Positions 24,948 through 34,462 of a stretch of 64,000 nt of DNA are shown in pieces. Below the pieces are notes generated by a model. It was given only the letters and a program-made list of their open reading frames with translations, ran no database searches and had not been told where the DNA came from. The stretch spans positions 186,001 to 250,000 of the forward strand of contig JANPDL010000036.1 in NCBI GenBank assembly GCA_031431475.1. Reading direction: 5' to 3'. Each line of letters opens with the position of its first letter. Within the stretch, counting starts at the first letter, position 1. The DNA comes from JADCCX01 sp031431475. GTDB lineage: Bacteria; Pseudomonadota; Alphaproteobacteria; Rhizobiales; Beijerinckiaceae. The position numbers and the translations under genes are program-made.

Positions 24948-26027
24948 CTATGGCTCAAACCCCGGCGGCACAGGCTGGCCCGGTGCCGCGAAGGCTATCA
25001 CCTTGAACAATCGGCCCATTCCGGTGCGGCTTGTGTCCGTCAACCGTCTCTCGGCAGTGCGTATCGCGTCTTTCTGCTCCGGTGTCCGGGCGTGGCTGAT
25101 CAGTTGCTCCGTGCGTGCCTCCAGCCCAAGGGCTTGCAGGAAAGCTCCTTGTTCCATCGGACCATGGACGGTCAGTCCGGCGTCACGCGCGGCTTTTCCC
25201 AATGCGTCGAAATCCACATGCGCCGTGAGATCAGACTCGCCAGGCGATGCCAGCGGATCGACGAAGGCATGGCTGCGCATGGCCTGCAACGTGTCGCCGA
25301 AGCCTGATTTCTTGTGCCCGTAATCCAGAAACAGCGCCACGCCGCCATCGGCTTTCAAACGTATTGCCAGATCGTGGACGAATGACTGTGCGGCAATCGC
25401 CACTTCGATCACGGCAGCTTCCGGACCGTGTTGCGTGATGGCGGGTTCCGGGTCAGGGCTCAGCCCCATGGCGAGCACATCACCCGAAAGCCCCACCAGC
25501 CGCTCGTGCCACTGGTCATTCTGGCGCATGTACTGTCGGATCGGCAGCGCATCGAGGAACTCATTGCCGACAATGATGAGTGGTGCTCCTTCGCTGATTT
25601 CATTGATGCGGGAGCGCCAAGCGACAGGAGTATCGCAACCGCCAAGCTTCAGCATCTGCGCTGCTTTCAGCACCGGGCTGGTCTCGACAAGTTCGACCTG
25701 AAGTGACTCCAGAAAGCCGGGCGCTGCCTTGGCCGCCCGCAGCGCGTCGGCCATCATCGTGCCGCGTCCGGGTCCGCATTCGACGAGGCGCACGGGGGCT
25801 GGCTGGCCAAGGTCCAGCCAGCATTGCGCCGCCCACAGGCCGATCAACTCGCCGAACATCTGGCTGATCTCGGGCGCGGTGGTGAAATCACCCGCTGCAC
25901 CCAGCGGATCGCGTGTCATGTAATAGCCATGCTGCGGGTGGCCAAGCGCCATCGCCATGTAGCGCTCGACAGAGATCGGCCCTTCCAGCGCTACAAGCCT
26001 GCGGATGTCATCGCCTGCTCTGCTCAA
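24948..26027 (-). CDS. MidA/NDUFAF7-family SAM-dependent methyltransferase
   Basis: A 359-residue class I methyltransferase of the MidA family; the mitochondrial member methylates an arginine of complex I. The family opening is PISVERYMAMALGHPQHGYY, then GDFTTAPEISQMFGELIG, and the SAM motif is ECGPGRGTMM. IVGNEFLDALP and FLDYGHKKSGFGDTLQ complete the pattern. The start is TTG 26027, overlapping the lgt stop as TTGA; the next ATG is 28 codons further in and would delete family sequence. A role in complex I assembly is inference. Confidence 0.86.
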   Translation of the reverse strand: MSRAGDDIRRLVALEGPISVERYMAMALGHPQHGYYMTRDPLGAAGDFTTAPEISQMFGELIGLWAAQCWLDLGQPAPVRLVECGPGRGTMMADALRAAKAAPGFLESLQVELVETSPVLKAAQMLKLGGCDTPVAWRSRINEISEGAPLIIVGNEFLDALPIRQYMRQNDQWHERLVGLSGDVLAMGLSPDPEPAITQHGPEAAVIEVAIAAQSFVHDLAIRLKADGGVALFLDYGHKKSGFGDTLQAMRSHAFVDPLASPGESDLTAHVDFDALGKAARDAGLTVHGPMEQGAFLQALGLEARTEQLISHARTPEQKDAIRTAERRLTDTSRTGMGRLFKVIAFAAPGQPVPPGFEP

Positions 26028-26860
26028 GCAGAAACCTTTCCGGCGCGGGTGATCAGCCACAGCCCGATGGCCAGCATGGGAAGCGACAGCAGCATGCCCA
26101 TCGTGGCGAAATTGCCAAAGATGAAGCCGAGTTGCGGATCTGGTTCGCGGAAGAACTCGCAAAAGATGCGCGAAGCCGCGTAACCCGCGCCGAAGATGCC
26201 AGTGATCAGGCCTGGCCGGTGATAGCCGATGCGGCGGACAAGTAAGGCCAGCAGCAAAAGCAGCAGGAGCCCCTCGGTCGCGGCTTCATAAAGCTGGCTG
26301 GGATGACGCAGGATCGGCCCGCCGTGGGGAAAGACAAAGGCCCATGGTACATCTGTCGCGCGGCCCCAGAGTTCCCCATTGACGAAATTCGCGATGCGGC
26401 CCAGCAGCAGGCCCAGCGGTGCGACGGTGGCGACCAGGTCGAACAGCGACAGAACTGGCAGTTTCTTGGCCCGTGCGAAGAGATACATCGCCAGCGTCGC
26501 GCCCGCGAGACCACCATGGAACGACATGCCACCGGACCAGATCGAGAAGATTTCCAGGGGCTTGGAAAGGAAATAGCCGGGCTGGTAGAACATCACATAG
26601 GCCAGACGCCCGCCGAGGATCACGCCTAGCGTGGCATAGAGTAGGAGATCATCGAGATCGGTGGCGCTTGGGCGCTTGAGATCGCCCCAGAGCGTATCCT
26701 TCGCGGCCAGCCGCTTTGCGTACATCAATCCGCCGAAAAGACCGGCAATATACGCCAAGGCATACCAGCGGATGGCGAAAGGGCCGATCTGAAGCGCGAT
26801 AGGGTCGATGTCGGGGAAAGGCAGGCCGTTCAAATCACTCTCCGCATCAACGCATTTCAA
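26024..26860 (-). CDS. lgt: Prolipoprotein diacylglyceryl transferase
   Basis: A 278-residue inner-membrane enzyme that attaches diacylglycerol to the lipobox Cys of prolipoproteins. The signature GRIANFVNGELWGR is complete. The conserved FHGGLAGA and HPSQLYEA motifs and about seven membrane segments are visible. The first 15 residues vary in the family and the ATG at 26860 is reasonable. It is the first gene of an lgt-midA pair coupled through TTGA and divergent from ubiK. Confidence 0.95.
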   Translation of the reverse strand: MKCVDAESDLNGLPFPDIDPIALQIGPFAIRWYALAYIAGLFGGLMYAKRLAAKDTLWGDLKRPSATDLDDLLLYATLGVILGGRLAYVMFYQPGYFLSKPLEIFSIWSGGMSFHGGLAGATLAMYLFARAKKLPVLSLFDLVATVAPLGLLLGRIANFVNGELWGRATDVPWAFVFPHGGPILRHPSQLYEAATEGLLLLLLLALLVRRIGYHRPGLITGIFGAGYAASRIFCEFFREPDPQLGFIFGNFATMGMLLSLPMLAIGLWLITRAGKVSA

Positions 26861-26950
26861 GAATCATCTGCGCCATTTTGGGTGGTGCCCGTGTTTCTGC
26901 GACTGTGCTACACCTGTGTGACAGGATAAACAAAATCAAAGTGGGTTCCC

Positions 26951-27235
26951 ATGAGCAGCTCGTCTTCGCGTATTCTCGATGATCTTGGCCGGTTGATGAC
27001 CGATGCGGCCGGTGTTGCCTCCGGTGTGCGCCGGGAGGTGGATGGTATCGTCAAATCCCAGATCGAGCGGATGCTGCGCGATGTGGATGTCGTGACCCGT
27101 GAGGAATTCGAGGCGGTGCGCGAAATGGCCGTGCTGGCGCGGGAAGAAAACGAGATGCTGAAAGCGCGGATCGAAGCGCTTGAAGCCCCTGCAAAGCCTG
27201 CTGCGAAGAAGCCGACGAAATCATTGGAAGGGTAG
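26951..27235 (+). CDS. ubiK: Ubiquinone biosynthesis accessory factor UbiK (BMFP family)
   Basis: A 94-residue protein of the BMFP/UbiK family, formerly DUF526. It has an N-terminal amphipathic helix (ILDDLGRLMTDAAGVASG) and the C-terminal coiled coil TREEFEAVREMAVLAREENEMLKARIEALE. UbiK helps the Ubi enzyme complex work in E. coli. The Ala/Lys/Pro tail is low complexity. It is divergent from lgt with a 90-bp gap. Confidence 0.9.
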   Translation: MSSSSSRILDDLGRLMTDAAGVASGVRREVDGIVKSQIERMLRDVDVVTREEFEAVREMAVLAREENEMLKARIEALEAPAKPAAKKPTKSLEG

Positions 27236-27239
27236 AAGC

Positions 27240-27392
27240 ATGTCATCCAGTCTGTGGTCTATCCTTGAGCTTGCCGGATTTTTTGTGATGGCGCTTGGCC
27301 TGGGGCTGCATCAGCTCTGGGGTCTGAAAAAACTGAAATTACAGCGCCAGAAGCGTGAATCTCAGGCCGCCAAAGCCTCTTCCGGCGCCTAA
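27240..27392 (+). CDS. Small single-pass membrane protein (50 aa)
   Basis: A 50-residue protein starting at ATG 27240 after a GGAAGGG ribosome binding site inside the ubiK end. One membrane segment (about residues 6-24, WSILELAGFFVMALGLGLH) is followed by a Lys/Arg/Gln-rich cytoplasmic tail. It lies 4 bp after ubiK, so the two are probably co-transcribed. Not recognised. Confidence 0.72.
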   Translation: MSSSLWSILELAGFFVMALGLGLHQLWGLKKLKLQRQKRESQAAKASSGA

Positions 27393-27558
27393 TCACCGGT
27401 CCATTCTTTTCAACAGCCTCACCGAATCTGTGAACAGCGCGGACGAATCGTTGTCCCGCGCCTGCGAATCCTCAAGGTTCATTTCAGGTCTCAGCCGTCG
27501 CGTGCATTTCCTGATTCCCCCGTGCTACCTCTTGGCGCATCACTGATTCGCCAATCCG

Positions 27559-27573
27559 TTAAGTGCGCCTTAA
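27559..27573. promoter_or_regulatory. CtrA-type site TTAA-N7-TTAA
   Basis: TTAAGTGCGCCTTAA has exactly the CtrA consensus spacing and sits inside a larger palindrome, CCGTTAAG-TGCGC-CTTAACGG (27556-27576). It is 93 bp upstream of the YbjN-domain gene, a plausible promoter position. Confidence 0.62.
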
Positions 27574-27665
27574 CGGTTTGCGGGGACGATCAGGAAAGTA
27601 TCGGGGCGTATCGCGTTCAAGCGACGGCGGGACCATCAGCTGCCCGCCAGCAATGGGGGCCAAGA

Positions 27666-28187
27666 ATGAGCCGTACCGAGACCATGATTCCACTGACTGA
27701 ACCTGCGGAAGAACGCCTTGAGCATCCGGTCGATACGATCGAGCGTCTGGCTGCGCTGAACGACTGGGCCTTCGAGCGCGACGAGGATGACGAGATCTGC
27801 ATCTCGGTCAAAGGTACCTGGTCGGAATATCACATTGCGTTCACATGGCTGGAGGATCTGGAGGCGCTGCATCTGGCCTGCGCCTTCGACCTCAAGGTGC
27901 CGGAGCGCCGCAAGACCGAGGTGATGAAGCTTGTGTCGGCTATCAACGAGCAGCTCTGGGTCGGGCATTTCGATATCTGGTCCAAGGAAGATGTCATCAT
28001 GTATCGCCATGCGCTGGTGCTGTCGGGTGGGCTGGAGCCCAATGCGCGGCAATGCGAATCGCTGCTCAAGATCGCGACGGATGCCTGCGAGAAGCATTAT
28101 CAGGGCTTCCAGTTCGTGGTCTGGGCCGGCAAAAAGGCGGATGAAGCACTGAGCGCCATCATGTTCGAGACGGTGGGCGAGGCTTAA
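27666..28187 (+). CDS. YbjN domain-containing protein
   Basis: A 173-residue cytoplasmic protein of the YbjN / type III secretion chaperone-like fold family common in Alphaproteobacteria. Recognisable segments are HPVDTIERLAALNDWAFERDEDDEI, then LACAFDLKVPERR, INEQLWVGHFDIW and MYRHALVLSGG. E. coli YbjN affects motility and stress, but the molecular role is unknown. ATG 27666 was chosen because the family sequence begins shortly after. A CtrA-type site upstream suggests cell-cycle control. Confidence 0.88.
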   Translation: MSRTETMIPLTEPAEERLEHPVDTIERLAALNDWAFERDEDDEICISVKGTWSEYHIAFTWLEDLEALHLACAFDLKVPERRKTEVMKLVSAINEQLWVGHFDIWSKEDVIMYRHALVLSGGLEPNARQCESLLKIATDACEKHYQGFQFVVWAGKKADEALSAIMFETVGEA

Positions 28188-28263
28188 GTGGGGATGACAA
28201 CAGGACGGGTTTTCCGTTAGGTCAGAATTCTGCTCGCCAGTATCAACCTCCGGATTCTTTCCC

Positions 28264-29124
28264 ATGCCAGCCATCGCCTATGTCAACGGTTCCTTCGTTC
28301 CGCAGGACGAGGCGAAAATCTCCATCATGGACCGCGGGTTCCTTTTTGCCGACGGCATCTACGAGGTTTCAGCGGTGCTCGACGGCAAACTCGTGGACAA
28401 TGCCATGCATATGGCACGGCTGGAGCGTTCAGTGGGCGAGATCGCGCTGCCATTGCCATTGCCTGTGAAGCGCATTGCCGAGTTGATGAAGGAACTGGTG
28501 GAGAGGAACGGCCTGAAGGAAGGGCTGGTCTATCTGCAGGTGACGCGCGGAGCCGAGGCCACCCGCAATTTCCCGTTTCCCATGGAGATGAAGCCGTCGC
28601 TCGTGATGTTCTGCGATTTCAAGACCTTCGTGGATTCGCCGCAGGCACGGACGGGCATCAAGTTGAAGTCGGTGGAAGACATCCGCTGGGCGCGCCGCGA
28701 CATCAAGAGCGTGGCGCTGCTGGCGCAGGTGCTGGCCAAGCAGGCAGCCGCTGCCGAGGGCTGTCAGGAAGCCCTGATGCACGAAGATGGCGTGGTGACC
28801 GAAGGTGGCTCATCCACGGTTTTCATCGTGAAGGGGGAGGGCGCATCCGCCCGCATCGTGACGCGCGAGAACAGCCAGAAGATCCTGCCGGGCTGCACGC
28901 GGCGTGCACTGATGGATCTGGCGAAGGAAACCGGCATCGAGATCGAGGAGCGGGCCTTCACGCTGGACGAGGCTTACGCGGCGAAAGAGGCGTTCATCAC
29001 CTCGGCCACGAGTTTTGTCATGCCGGTGACGGAGATTGACGGACGCGCGATTGGCGGCGGGCAGGTCGGGCCTGTGGCGCGGCGGCTGCGCGAGCTTTAT
29101 GTGGAGCATGCTAAGAAATCATAA
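28264..29124 (+). CDS. dat: D-amino-acid transaminase (class IV aminotransferase)
   Basis: A 286-residue PLP enzyme, fold type IV, which would interconvert D-alanine and D-glutamate for peptidoglycan. MDRGFLFADGIYEV near the N-terminus, YLQVTRGAE, the catalytic-Lys region RRDIKSVALLAQVLAKQAA and the cofactor loop EGGSSTVFIV are all typical. Branched-chain and aminodeoxychorismate enzymes share the fold, but the overall length and YLQVTRG favour D-amino acids. Its stop overlaps the convergent AT-rich gene by 6 bp. Confidence 0.87.
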   Translation: MPAIAYVNGSFVPQDEAKISIMDRGFLFADGIYEVSAVLDGKLVDNAMHMARLERSVGEIALPLPLPVKRIAELMKELVERNGLKEGLVYLQVTRGAEATRNFPFPMEMKPSLVMFCDFKTFVDSPQARTGIKLKSVEDIRWARRDIKSVALLAQVLAKQAAAAEGCQEALMHEDGVVTEGGSSTVFIVKGEGASARIVTRENSQKILPGCTRRALMDLAKETGIEIEERAFTLDEAYAAKEAFITSATSFVMPVTEIDGRAIGGGQVGPVARRLRELYVEHAKKS

Positions 29125-29796
29125 CTTATATTCTTTATTTATTATACTAAATGTAAGAACTCTATTTAATCTAAATGCCGTCTGAAATTTTTGCATTTGT
29201 TTGTCAAAATTGTGTTCGCTCATTTTTCTTGATGCACGACAGAGATCGAGATATTTAATCGCTTTCTCTCCGCCTGCGATAAATCCACGATTGAAGATTC
29301 CACTGTATGTAATTCCACCCTCTCGATTCAATTTTAAAAATACGTTGTCGTTGATGCTATCTTTTGCCGTTTTACTGTCGCCATGGTGGGCAGTAACTGA
29401 ATTTCGATAATCATATAAATCAGAATAAATCTTCCTATTTTCTTCACTTAAAAATTCTTTTCCTAAGCAAGTTTTTCTTCCATTATTTTTTGGAGAAAAA
29501 CATCTTGTAATTATACTTACAGCATATGAAACAGCATAGCTAGAAAGTTTTAGAATTTTCGATGGATCTTTTTCTTTTTTTTGTAATAATTCATCGTACA
29601 GTGATTGCGCTATTTCTAATGCCGACTCAGCCTCTTTTAGATCCGTAATTATAAAATTCCAATCAACAGCCTTTTCAGCATGCTCTCTCATTATATTAAG
29701 TTTGGGCTCGCAAGCGATTATGCCAATAAGCCGAACAAGATCGAGATCAAACTCAATCAATTTATTAGCTGACCCTGTGTCTGTAGACACTTTCAC
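29119..29796 (-). CDS. AT-rich hypothetical protein with HEPN-like RX5H motif
   Basis: A 225-residue, mostly helical, Lys/Glu/Asn-rich protein whose DNA is far more AT-rich than both neighbours. No family is firmly recognised. Residues 128-140 read YDYRNSVTAHHGD, which fits the R-X4-6-H signature of HEPN ribonucleases and the R-N-x-x-x-A-H pattern of AbiU2-like members. Predicted helices on both sides suit a HEPN bundle. The start is uncertain: GTG 29796 overlaps the RND transporter stop as GTGA, and GTG 29790 or later starts are possible. Composition and isolation suggest recent transfer. An RNase effector is inference only. Confidence 0.62.
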   Translation of the reverse strand: MKVSTDTGSANKLIEFDLDLVRLIGIIACEPKLNIMREHAEKAVDWNFIITDLKEAESALEIAQSLYDELLQKKEKDPSKILKLSSYAVSYAVSIITRCFSPKNNGRKTCLGKEFLSEENRKIYSDLYDYRNSVTAHHGDSKTAKDSINDNVFLKLNREGGITYSGIFNRGFIAGGEKAIKYLDLCRASRKMSEHNFDKQMQKFQTAFRLNRVLTFSIINKEYKL

Positions 29797-32700
29797 TCCG
29801 CCGGATGCACCACTCCACCACCCGCCATATGCTCCCGCTCCTGCTTCTCCAGCTCTTCCGCGATGAAGTTGCGCGGCTTGGTGTAGGCGCCGATCAGCGA
29901 ATACAGGCACGGCACGATGAACAATGTGAACACGGTGGACAGTGACACGCCGCCGACGATCACCGTGCCGATAGCCTGACGGGATTCTGCACCCGCACCA
30001 CTCGACAGCATGAGCGGGACGGCACCGAAGACCGTGGCAATCGAGGTCATCAGGATCGGACGCAGGCGGGTGACGGACGCTTCCAGCACTGCTGTATGCA
30101 GATCCTTGCCCTGTTCACGCAACTGGTTTGTGAATTCGACGATCAGGATGCCGTTCTTGGTCATGATGCCAATCAGCAGGATCATGCCGATCTGGCTGTA
30201 GACGTTCAGCGTCTGCCCGGTCCACAGCAGGGCTGCGAGGCCACCGGTCAGCGCAAGAGGCACCGCCATGATAATCGTGATGGGCGCGACCCAGCTTTCG
30301 AACTGTGCGGCAAGCACGAGGAACACCACGAGCAAGGCCACGCCGAAGGTGACGTAGATCGAGCTTGAGGTCTGCTTGTATTCCTTGGACTGACCGTTGT
30401 AGCCAATCTTCACGTCAGGCGGCAGGACCTCTTTCGCCGCCTGTTCCATGACTTCAAGTGCCTCGCCGAGCGAAACACCGGGGGCAGGAGTGCCCGAAAC
30501 AGTGATGGAGCGCAGGCGGTCGAGGCGGTTCAGGCCCTGCGGACCCGCGACTTCAGCCAGCGAGACGAAGTTCGAGATCGGCACGAGATCACCCGGGCCA
30601 GCATCCGCTCCCATGATCCTGCCTGAACTGGTGCGCACGAAAACGTTCTTCATGTCCTGAGGTCCGTTGCGGTCCTCCGCCCTGGCCTGGACGATCACGG
30701 AATATTCGATACCGCGGTCGACATATTGCGACACTTCCCGTTCGCCGAACATCAGTTCCAGCGTCTTGCCGATGCTCTCGACGGAGACGCCAAGATCAGC
30801 AGACCGCGAACGGTCGATGCGCACCCGGAGATCGGGCTGGGATTCGCGGTAGTCACTGTCGAGATTCAGCACTTTACCAGTGCGCTGGACGCGCTCGATC
30901 AGAAGGTTGCGATATCCCTTGATGGTTTCGTAATCAGGACCTCCCAGCACGAACTGCACAGGCTGGTTGGTGGCACCGCGCTGGCCCAGAGAAGGCGGGT
31001 TCACCGCGAACACACGCGCACCTGTGACAGCTTGCAAGCGACCGAGCAATTCGCGTTGCACCGCGACCTGGCCGACGCTGCGCTGGTCCCATGGTTTCAG
31101 TCGCACGATCAGCAGCCCTGCGTTCACGGGTGCCGGACGCTGGAAGCCAGGAGCGACGATGGACAATGTGGATGCTACGATGCCGCGGTCCACATAGCTC
31201 TGCAGCACACGCTCGACCTCCTTCACACGGTCGCGGGTGTAGGCAAGGCTGGAGCCCTCTGGCGCTGTCAGCGGGATGAAGATGGTCGAGCGGTCTTCTG
31301 TCGGCGCGAATTCCTTCTGGATGGTCGAGAAGAAACCATAGGCCATGAAACTGATGAGGCCGCCGACAGCAAGCACCACGATAGGCATGGCCAATGCGCG
31401 GCGCAGCATCACCCGATACGTCAGGTTCATGCCATTGAACAGCGGCTCGGTCCATCGGTGGATGAAGCTGTGGTTGGCCGAGAGCATCTTTGAGGCCATC
31501 ATTGGCGTGAGTGTGCGGGCCACGAGGCCGGAGAATCCAATAGCGGCCGCGAGTGTGATGCCGAATTCGCGGAATAGACGCCCGGTCTGGCCCTCCATGA
31601 AGGCGATAGGCAGGAACACGGACATCAGGGTTATGGTCGTCGCGATGACAGCGAAGGCGATCTCGCGCGCGCCAATTGATGCGGCCAGAAGCGGCTTTTC
31701 ACCCTCCTCGATACGGCGGTGGATGTTCTCGACCTCGACGATGGCGTCATCCACCACGATGCCGATGGCCAGCACGATGGCGAGCAAGGTCAGCGTGTTG
31801 ATGGAAAACCCGAAAAGCCAGAGCACCATGAAGGTTGGAATGACCGAGAAGGGAATGGCCACGACCGCAACCATGGTGGAGCGCCAGTCGCGCAGAAACA
31901 CGAGGATCACGAGCACCACAAGCGCGATACCCTCGATCAGCGTGGTCATGACGCCGTTGATCGAGGCGCGGATGAAGATACCCTCGTTGTACAGTACATC
32001 CATCTGCATACCGCTGGGCAGGCTTGGCCTCAGCGTCTCGATTTCCTTGAGCACCCCTTCGGCAACCGACAGCGTGTTGGCCGTACCCTGGCGGATGATA
32101 CCGAGGCCGAGGCCTTCACGGCCCTGTGCATAAAACTCGAAGCGGTTGTCTTGGGCGCCCACCTCGACACGGGCCACTTCGCCCAGACGCACGGGATAAC
32201 CATTGCGGTTGGAGATGACGAGTGCCTCGAATTCCTCGCGGGACGAGATGCGGGATTCAAGCTTGATCGTCGCTTCGCGCTGGGATGATTCCAGCAGACC
32301 GCTCGGCAATTCGACGTTCTGGCGCTTGATAGCAGTTTCGACATCAATCGCGGTCAGGCCACGGGCGGCGAGTGCTGCGCGGTCGATATAGATGCGCATG
32401 GCGTAGCGGCGCTCACCATTGATCGTGACATTGGCAACGCCTGGCACGGTCGAGAGACGATCCACAACCGTGCGGCGCAGATAGTCTGTGATCTCGAGCG
32501 GTGTCATCTCGTTCGATGTCACGCCGATCCACATCATGGAAAAAGCGTTGGCATCGACACGCTGCACGATGGGGGTCTGCACGCCTTCTGGCAGGCGCGA
32601 AAGAATGCGGCCCACGCGGTCGCGGACATCGGCTGCCGCAGCGTCCGGATCGCGCGCCACGCCAAATTCAATCGACACGGACGAGCGGCCATTCTGGCTC

Positions 32701-32948
32701 TGGGATGAAATCTGCTTGATGCCCTCGATACCGGCAACCGCGCCTTCCACCAGTTCGGTGATACGATTCTCTATGACCTCGTTGGCAGCACCGCGATAGA
32801 CCGTCGTGACCGAGACGATCGGCGGATCGATGGCCGGATATTCACGGACCGGCAAGCCCCAAAGCGCTGCTAAACCGCCGACAATAAGGAGAAGACTCAG
32901 GACCGTCGCGAAGACCGGGCGCTGGATAGAGACGTCTGAAAGCTGCAT
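29793..32948 (-). CDS. RND-family multidrug efflux permease (AcrB/MexF-like)
   Basis: A 1051-residue proton-driven inner-membrane transporter of the HAE1 RND family, which exports hydrophobic compounds from the periplasmic side. It has the family's twelve-helix layout with two large periplasmic loops. The proton-relay pair Asp-Asp in TM4 is GIVVDDAIVEVENI. The start MQLSDVSIQRPVFATVLSLLL is typical. It lies 15 bp after its membrane fusion gene. No outer-membrane TolC-like gene is in the operon, so one elsewhere must serve. Substrate unknown. Confidence 0.95.
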   Translation of the reverse strand: MQLSDVSIQRPVFATVLSLLLIVGGLAALWGLPVREYPAIDPPIVSVTTVYRGAANEVIENRITELVEGAVAGIEGIKQISSQSQNGRSSVSIEFGVARDPDAAAADVRDRVGRILSRLPEGVQTPIVQRVDANAFSMMWIGVTSNEMTPLEITDYLRRTVVDRLSTVPGVANVTINGERRYAMRIYIDRAALAARGLTAIDVETAIKRQNVELPSGLLESSQREATIKLESRISSREEFEALVISNRNGYPVRLGEVARVEVGAQDNRFEFYAQGREGLGLGIIRQGTANTLSVAEGVLKEIETLRPSLPSGMQMDVLYNEGIFIRASINGVMTTLIEGIALVVLVILVFLRDWRSTMVAVVAIPFSVIPTFMVLWLFGFSINTLTLLAIVLAIGIVVDDAIVEVENIHRRIEEGEKPLLAASIGAREIAFAVIATTITLMSVFLPIAFMEGQTGRLFREFGITLAAAIGFSGLVARTLTPMMASKMLSANHSFIHRWTEPLFNGMNLTYRVMLRRALAMPIVVLAVGGLISFMAYGFFSTIQKEFAPTEDRSTIFIPLTAPEGSSLAYTRDRVKEVERVLQSYVDRGIVASTLSIVAPGFQRPAPVNAGLLIVRLKPWDQRSVGQVAVQRELLGRLQAVTGARVFAVNPPSLGQRGATNQPVQFVLGGPDYETIKGYRNLLIERVQRTGKVLNLDSDYRESQPDLRVRIDRSRSADLGVSVESIGKTLELMFGEREVSQYVDRGIEYSVIVQARAEDRNGPQDMKNVFVRTSSGRIMGADAGPGDLVPISNFVSLAEVAGPQGLNRLDRLRSITVSGTPAPGVSLGEALEVMEQAAKEVLPPDVKIGYNGQSKEYKQTSSSIYVTFGVALLVVFLVLAAQFESWVAPITIIMAVPLALTGGLAALLWTGQTLNVYSQIGMILLIGIMTKNGILIVEFTNQLREQGKDLHTAVLEASVTRLRPILMTSIATVFGAVPLMLSSGAGAESRQAIGTVIVGGVSLSTVFTLFIVPCLYSLIGAYTKPRNFIAEELEKQEREHMAGGGVVHPAE

Positions 32949-32963
32949 AGCTCAAATCTCCGA

Positions 32964-34286
32964 TCAGGGACGGGCTGTCTGGGGCTGACCAGGCACGGGG
33001 GCGGGGGCTGCTTGCGCCGCGTTGACGCCAGGGCCCGCTGCAGGGGTTCCCGATTGTGGCTGCGGGCCGGGCTGTCCTGGTGCGCCACCTGGAGGCGTAC
33101 CGATGGGCACCGATCCCAGCGGCCTTGCACTGACGGTCATGCCGCCTCGCACGCGCTGCAACCCGCGCACGACGACCTGTTCATCCAGCTTCAGGCCTTC
33201 CATGATCTCGACCTTGCCGTTTTCGCGCTGGCCGATCTTCACGATGCGGCGTTCGACCTTGTTATCCTTGACGGCAAAGGCGATCTGCAACGGGCCTTCG
33301 CCCACGATAGCCTCTTCCGGGATCAGCAGCGCCTTCTCGCGCTTGGCCACTTCCAGCCATGCATTCATGAACATGCCGGGCCGAAGCGACAGGTCCGGAT
33401 TGTCGACGATGGCGGTCAATTTCACACTGCGCGTCAGCGGGTCGATGCGGGTGTCGATTACGGCCACCTTGCCATCGAACTTGCGGTCCCCGAAGGCAAC
33501 CGATGATGCCTTGATGGCGGCGTCTGTCCTGATGCGCGCCAGCAGGTTCTCCGGCACCTGGAAATCGAGGCGCAACTTGGAAATGTCGTCCAGTGTCGTG
33601 ATGGGTGTGCGGGTGTCGAGGAACGAGCCCACGCTCAGCTGCCTGATGCCGACACGGCCCGCAAAGGGTGCGCGGACAACAACATCATTCAGGCGGGCCT
33701 GTGCGGCGCGCTCCTTGGCCAAGGCGTTCTGGATGGCGCTGTCACTGGTTTTGACCTGCGCGGTCAGATCATCGACCAGAGCCTCCGTGCCAGCTCCAGA
33801 CTTGCGCAACTGCACTGCGCGGTCGAGCTTGGTGCGCAATTCGTTGCGCTTGGCTTCTTCCTGAGTGATTGAAGCCTTGGCTCCTTCGAGATCCGCTCGG
33901 CGCTCGGCGCTGTCGAGACGCACCAATTCGTCTCCCGCCTTGACCGTGGCACCTTCCGAGAAAGACACGGCTTCGACATTGCCGCTGATGCGGGCCGTGA
34001 TCATGACCGATTCAAAAGCGCGCGTTGTTCCGACGGCTTCGGAAATTTCGGTGATCACGCCTGAAATGACCGGGACTGTTTCCACAACGGGTGCCGTTCC
34101 GCCGGGTCCCGCTGGACGCGGTGTACCACCTGCCTGTAGACTGGGCTGTGCCAACGGGAAAAGCGGCTTCAAAACGGCCAGAACCGGCGCAGGCAGATAG
34201 GTCTGCACCGTTGCCCAGTTCTTTGACACGGTGTACGCGCCTAACGCCAAAACCCCAGCCACTGCGAGCTGACCATACCAGCGCAT
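32964..34286 (-). CDS. RND efflux membrane fusion protein (AcrA/HlyD-like)
   Basis: A 440-residue periplasmic adaptor. One N-terminal membrane anchor (residues 5-20) is followed by a lipoyl-like domain (ARISGNVEAVSFSEGATVKAGDELVRLD), an alpha-hairpin coiled coil, VVRAPFAGRVGIRQLSVGSFL and beta-barrel domains. The last 50 residues are Pro/Gly/Gln/Ala-rich low complexity, longer than usual. It is the first gene of the operon and is divergent from xdhC across 176 bp; no regulator gene is adjacent. Confidence 0.93.
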   Translation of the reverse strand: MRWYGQLAVAGVLALGAYTVSKNWATVQTYLPAPVLAVLKPLFPLAQPSLQAGGTPRPAGPGGTAPVVETVPVISGVITEISEAVGTTRAFESVMITARISGNVEAVSFSEGATVKAGDELVRLDSAERRADLEGAKASITQEEAKRNELRTKLDRAVQLRKSGAGTEALVDDLTAQVKTSDSAIQNALAKERAAQARLNDVVVRAPFAGRVGIRQLSVGSFLDTRTPITTLDDISKLRLDFQVPENLLARIRTDAAIKASSVAFGDRKFDGKVAVIDTRIDPLTRSVKLTAIVDNPDLSLRPGMFMNAWLEVAKREKALLIPEEAIVGEGPLQIAFAVKDNKVERRIVKIGQRENGKVEIMEGLKLDEQVVVRGLQRVRGGMTVSARPLGSVPIGTPPGGAPGQPGPQPQSGTPAAGPGVNAAQAAPAPVPGQPQTARP

Positions 34287-34462
34287 TTAATTATCCTTGT
34301 GCCGACACCAAGTTGGAATTTACGCTCTTTAAACCGTTACGTACAGGAGTCGAGTGTGGATGGTAGCAAGCCATTGTCGACACTCGCGATATGGTCAACA
34401 GCACGGGAGATTTCGGGGTATCTGAACCGTGATATTTTGCCTCTCGAACCGATGACAGCCCA

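Noticed and set aside
27522..27665. Longer start for the YbjN protein
   Set aside because: The extra 48 residues cover the CtrA-type palindrome and do not resemble the family.
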